Shown here piece by piece: positions 61,321-64,000 of a stretch of DNA of 64,000 bases; positions within the stretch are counted from its first letter, which is position 1; the number at the start of each line of letters is the position of its first letter. This DNA comes from Adiantum capillus-veneris (lineage: Eukaryota; Streptophyta; Polypodiopsida; Polypodiales; Pteridaceae): contig CM043952.1 in assembly GCA_014529385.2 (NCBI GenBank), positions 153,449,057-153,513,056 of the forward strand. Direction: 5' to 3'. A program made the position numbers and the translations under genes. The notes beneath the pieces were generated by a model. The model saw only the letters and a program-made list of their open reading frames with translations, made no database searches and had not been told where the DNA came from.

Positions 61321-62040
61321 TGTGAAAGCCTATCATAATGATTGAACCCTGCATTAGGTGCTTGGAATTGAGAAGGCTATCCATGCAACCAATTGAGTCT
61401 AAATCTTTTGAGGTGCAAACTTCAACAACATGGAAACTTTTCTTCCTCTAGGAAGGCTTTCACATTCTCAATGTATTCCTAGATATGAGAGAAATGTATG
61501 GCCATAGGTGACATTGACATGAGAGCACCAAATCAAGATTGTAGCCGTAGTTCTTTATGAGATCAAGGTTTACTGTGATCTTAGGCCTTGGTAGTCTCGA
61601 GTGCTCACCAAGGATCAAACTTAGGAACCATTAAGCTTATCACTTTAAGTTGGTGTGAGGGGTTGGTTCCCACATTTACTTTTGACATGTATGTGGTGAC
61701 ATCACATGATTTTATCAAGACTATACTTTGTACTCAATATTATATTTTTCTTACACGTGTGTAGTCTTGACCAAAATATACTAAAATTTCCAAAGATTTG
61801 TAGCCTTTTTAAGATTCAATTTTATAAGAAAGGTGAATATTTTGCAGTATCAAGGTGGGACTACACCAAAGCTTGGTTATTCTCAAGCACTCTTGTTGAA
61901 CATTGGGCAAGATAGAGAGAGACTCTCTCTCTCTCTCTCTCTCTCTCTCCCCCCCCCCCCCCCCCCCCGCCCCCCTCTCCCTCTCCCTCTCTCTCTTTTG
62001 TTGTAGTTGAGCAATGTGTTTGTTTGAGGACATTGTGAAT
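61321..62040. other. Non-coding sequence with a CT/poly-C tract
   Basis: 61919-61996 is a CT run, then about 18 C, G, and more C and CT. Nothing else is recognised; it may be the intron or upstream region of the following gene relic. Confidence 0.5.
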
Positions 62041-62068
62041 CATGGATTGTGTTTTTTTGTTTGTACAG

Positions 62069-62211
62069 TGATATGAAGACTCCACCGCAAAAGTGCACCA
62101 TGGCAGCAACATCTGATGGTGGTTCAACTAGCATGCTTTCATCCAGTAGCAAGCCTAGGAGCTCCACAACATTGGGCATAAAGTCTGAAACTATTGGCGA
62201 CAAAAGCATTT
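62069..62211 (+). pseudogene. Exon of a decayed intron-containing gene, first visible exon
   Basis: TTTGTACAG precedes 62069 (acceptor) and GT follows at 62212 (donor). It encodes a Ser/Thr-rich segment (MAATSDGGSTSMLSSSSKPR). Not recognised. Confidence 0.4.
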
Positions 62212-62306
62212 GTACATATCAACTCTTGTCTCTTCAATTGTAGAAATGTTCTTTTCAATGTTTGTTTATGTTTGTTTACTCTGTCAAATGTGGTTTTTGC
62301 AACAAG

Positions 62307-62869
62307 ATCTTCTTGGAGGATTCAATACCCCAAGCAAACTCAATTCTGCTACATAGGAGAGGAGTTGCATGAGGAGTATGGCTTAAACTTGGAGGGAAAG
62401 CTCTAACAGCACCTCGGTGAGGCTGATGTCAGAGATCAGGATTGGTTGTCGGTCTTCATGAAGAAAAGGGAGAAGGGCTCTAAAATATTTCTGCATATGA
62501 TGTGACCTGAGTTTGTAGAGGAATGCAGGTTACTGTTTCACAAAGTCTACCAGAGCATGCCAGTGGAACAAAGAGATCACACACAAGTTTGCAAAGTTGT
62601 TTATGTACGAGCGATGCCCAGCTGCTTGGCAAGATCGTGCAGGAGGTCAAAAGGTTGCATGGGCTGCTTTTGGTGAACAGGTTTTGGACCATTGCAAGAA
62701 GCTTCCGGGTGGCATTGACACGAAATTAAAGATTTGGTTGGAGAATAATGAGGGGACATCACTTCAGTCCCTTCATCTTGACAATGTCTTGGCAAGTCAA
62801 AAAAGTGGGCAAAATGCTCTCTTATCTGGTAGCACTTCTCTAGTTAGTGCCTCCTTCATAAGCCATCAA
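62307..62869 (+). pseudogene. Decayed exon of unknown gene
   Basis: Acceptor AACAAG before 62307; candidate donor GTAAAAG at 62870. Coding: YPKQTQFCYIGEELHEEYGL, a stop, then DWLSVFMKKREKGSKIFLHM, a stop, PEFVEECRLLFHKVYQSMP, a frame change, then MYERCPAAWQDRAGGQKVAW and LPGGIDTKLKIWLENNEG. Long stretches with protein-like composition on one strand support a real but broken gene. I do not recognise the family; a transposon-carried gene fragment is possible. Confidence 0.5.
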
Positions 62870-62929
62870 GTAAAAGCACATGTGGAGTAGATTTTGGATG
62901 CAAAAAGGGATACATTAAAGATCCCTGTC

Positions 62930-63920
62930 TTCTATTTTAGTGGTTGTTTTTGTCATGTCAGTTATTTCTGTTATGGTGCTAAGTGCCCAAACTACCTGGC
63001 ATGGTACTTTTTTCTATTGTGGGGTTCTATCATGGTAATAGTTCCCAAGGTACTTGGTATGGTAGTTTGTTTTAACATGGCTTTCTTTTTGTTACGGTGA
63101 CATTGACCAAGTACTTTTCCATGGTGGTTTTTTTTGCTATGACTGTTTGTTTTTTCCATGGAAGTTTGTCTATTATTGTGGTACTTGTCATGGTAGTTTT
63201 TCCTACCATGACAGGTGCAGGTGTCATGGCTATTTTTCCAGGTATCATGTAATGGCCAAAATGCCTGTCATGGTACTTCTTTTGATCATGGTGCTATTTT
63301 TCTCATGGCAGTATTTCCTTAATGGCCAAAATGCCTGTCACGGTACTTCTTTTGATCATGGTGCTGTTTTTCTCATGGAAGTATTTCCTACTATGGTACT
63401 TTTCTTTTGCTATGGTTGTAGTGCTCAAGGTACTTTTCTACTATCCATGGTATATGTCATTACCTTAGAGGTTTTTTGGAAAGCCATCTCTGTTATGGTG
63501 GCAGTGTCCAAGGTACTTTTTCATGGTTGTTTTTGCTATGGTTGATTGTTTCTTTAAGGAAGTTTGTTTGCTATGGTGGTTGTGCACAAGGTACTTGTAA
63601 ATGTAGTTTTTTCTACCAAGGTGGTTGTACGATCATTGCTGATTAGTGTGTAGTGTCCAAGGAACTTGTCATTGTACTTTGTTTTTGGTCATGGTGGCTT
63701 TTTTTATCATGACAATCTTTCCTGTTATGGTAATAACTTTTGCCTTGATGTTTTTAATGGAATGGAAGTTTTTTGTTATGGTGGTAGTGTCCAAGGTACT
63801 TTTCTACCTGCCATGGTATTTTTATTTGCCATGGTGGTTTTTTGGAGTGTCCAAAGTACTATTTTATGGTAGTTTTTTGTTTTAAAGGTACTTGTCATGG
63901 TACTTTGGGCTGTAGTGGTG
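62930..63920 (+). repeat. Diverged minisatellite in an intron
   Basis: Irregular units built from CATGGTACTT, CCAAGGTACTT and TTTTTC.TA.CATGG. One pair near 63252-63316 and 63322-63390 is almost identical (AATGGCCAAAATGCCTGTCA start, about 70 bp). It spans the interval between the two flanking exons. Confidence 0.8.
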
Positions 63921-63970
63921 CTTCTCATATCTAATCTCTGTGGGCCTTTTGTTCTTCATTTGTCATGCAG

Positions 63971-64000
63971 AAAGAAGTGACTGACTTGGAAGCATTAGCG
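63971..64000 (+). pseudogene. Start of the next exon, cut by window edge
   Basis: TTTGTCATGCAG is a good acceptor; the exon reads KEVTDLEALA in an open frame to the window end. It probably belongs to the same gene relic. Confidence 0.4.

Overview
This window looks like repeat-dominated nuclear DNA from a land plant with a large genome. The evidence is the near-total cover of nested LTR retrotransposons, L1-type LINE remnants with a zf-RVT-like C-terminus, primer-binding sites complementary to plant tRNA-Asp and initiator tRNA-Met, an intron-containing gene relic at the right end, and GA/CT microsatellites of up to about 115 bp. I cannot name the species. A fern, gymnosperm or other large-genome plant would all fit. 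No rRNA, tRNA or CRISPR locus and no intact host gene was recognised.

Left part (1-12.3 kb): a Ty3/gypsy element (GY1, minus strand, 3' end off the left edge) has inserted into a Ty1/copia element (CO1, minus strand). GY1 has a 602-bp 5' LTR, a tRNA-Asp PBS, a long leader, and a gag-pro-pol reading frame broken by two TGA codons, one frameshift and an in-frame deletion joining RT to integrase. CO1 keeps its short LTR, PBS, gag, protease and integrase; the missing RT/RNase H half should lie beyond the GY1 3' LTR, outside the window.

Middle-left (12.9-30 kb): an unrecognised, broken coiled-coil coding relic (minus) is split by a gag-only gypsy element (GY2, 15.27-22.90 kb). GY2 carries a TIR element (16.05-17.77 kb) and a leader in which a 20-nt palindrome recurs about every 275 bp. 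Then come debris of a third gypsy lineage (integrase, and a retropepsin plus W-x-P-K repeat ORF in an unusual order).

Centre (30-40 kb): long GA tracts, a roughly 120-nt poly-G tract, a 126-nt poly-C tract inside a poly-A-tailed retroposon, LINE fragments, and a locally duplicated repeat unit (parts called B, C and A).

Right (39.9-58.2 kb): a plus-strand gypsy-type element (element P, LTRs about 3.2 kb) has inserted into the second B-C-A unit, supported by the uninterrupted paralogous site at 34.1 kb. Inside P lies a minus-strand, gag-only element (element N) whose 4.27-kb LTR contains a 150-bp minisatellite in its presumed transcribed part. The P polymerase region and the left end of N are missing. 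To the right are a plus-strand LINE copy, the second A unit, and a decayed intron-containing gene (62.07-64.0 kb, plus) with a minisatellite in one intron.

Relative order of events: CO1 before GY1; coiled-coil relic before GY2 before the TIR element; B-C-A duplication before P before N.
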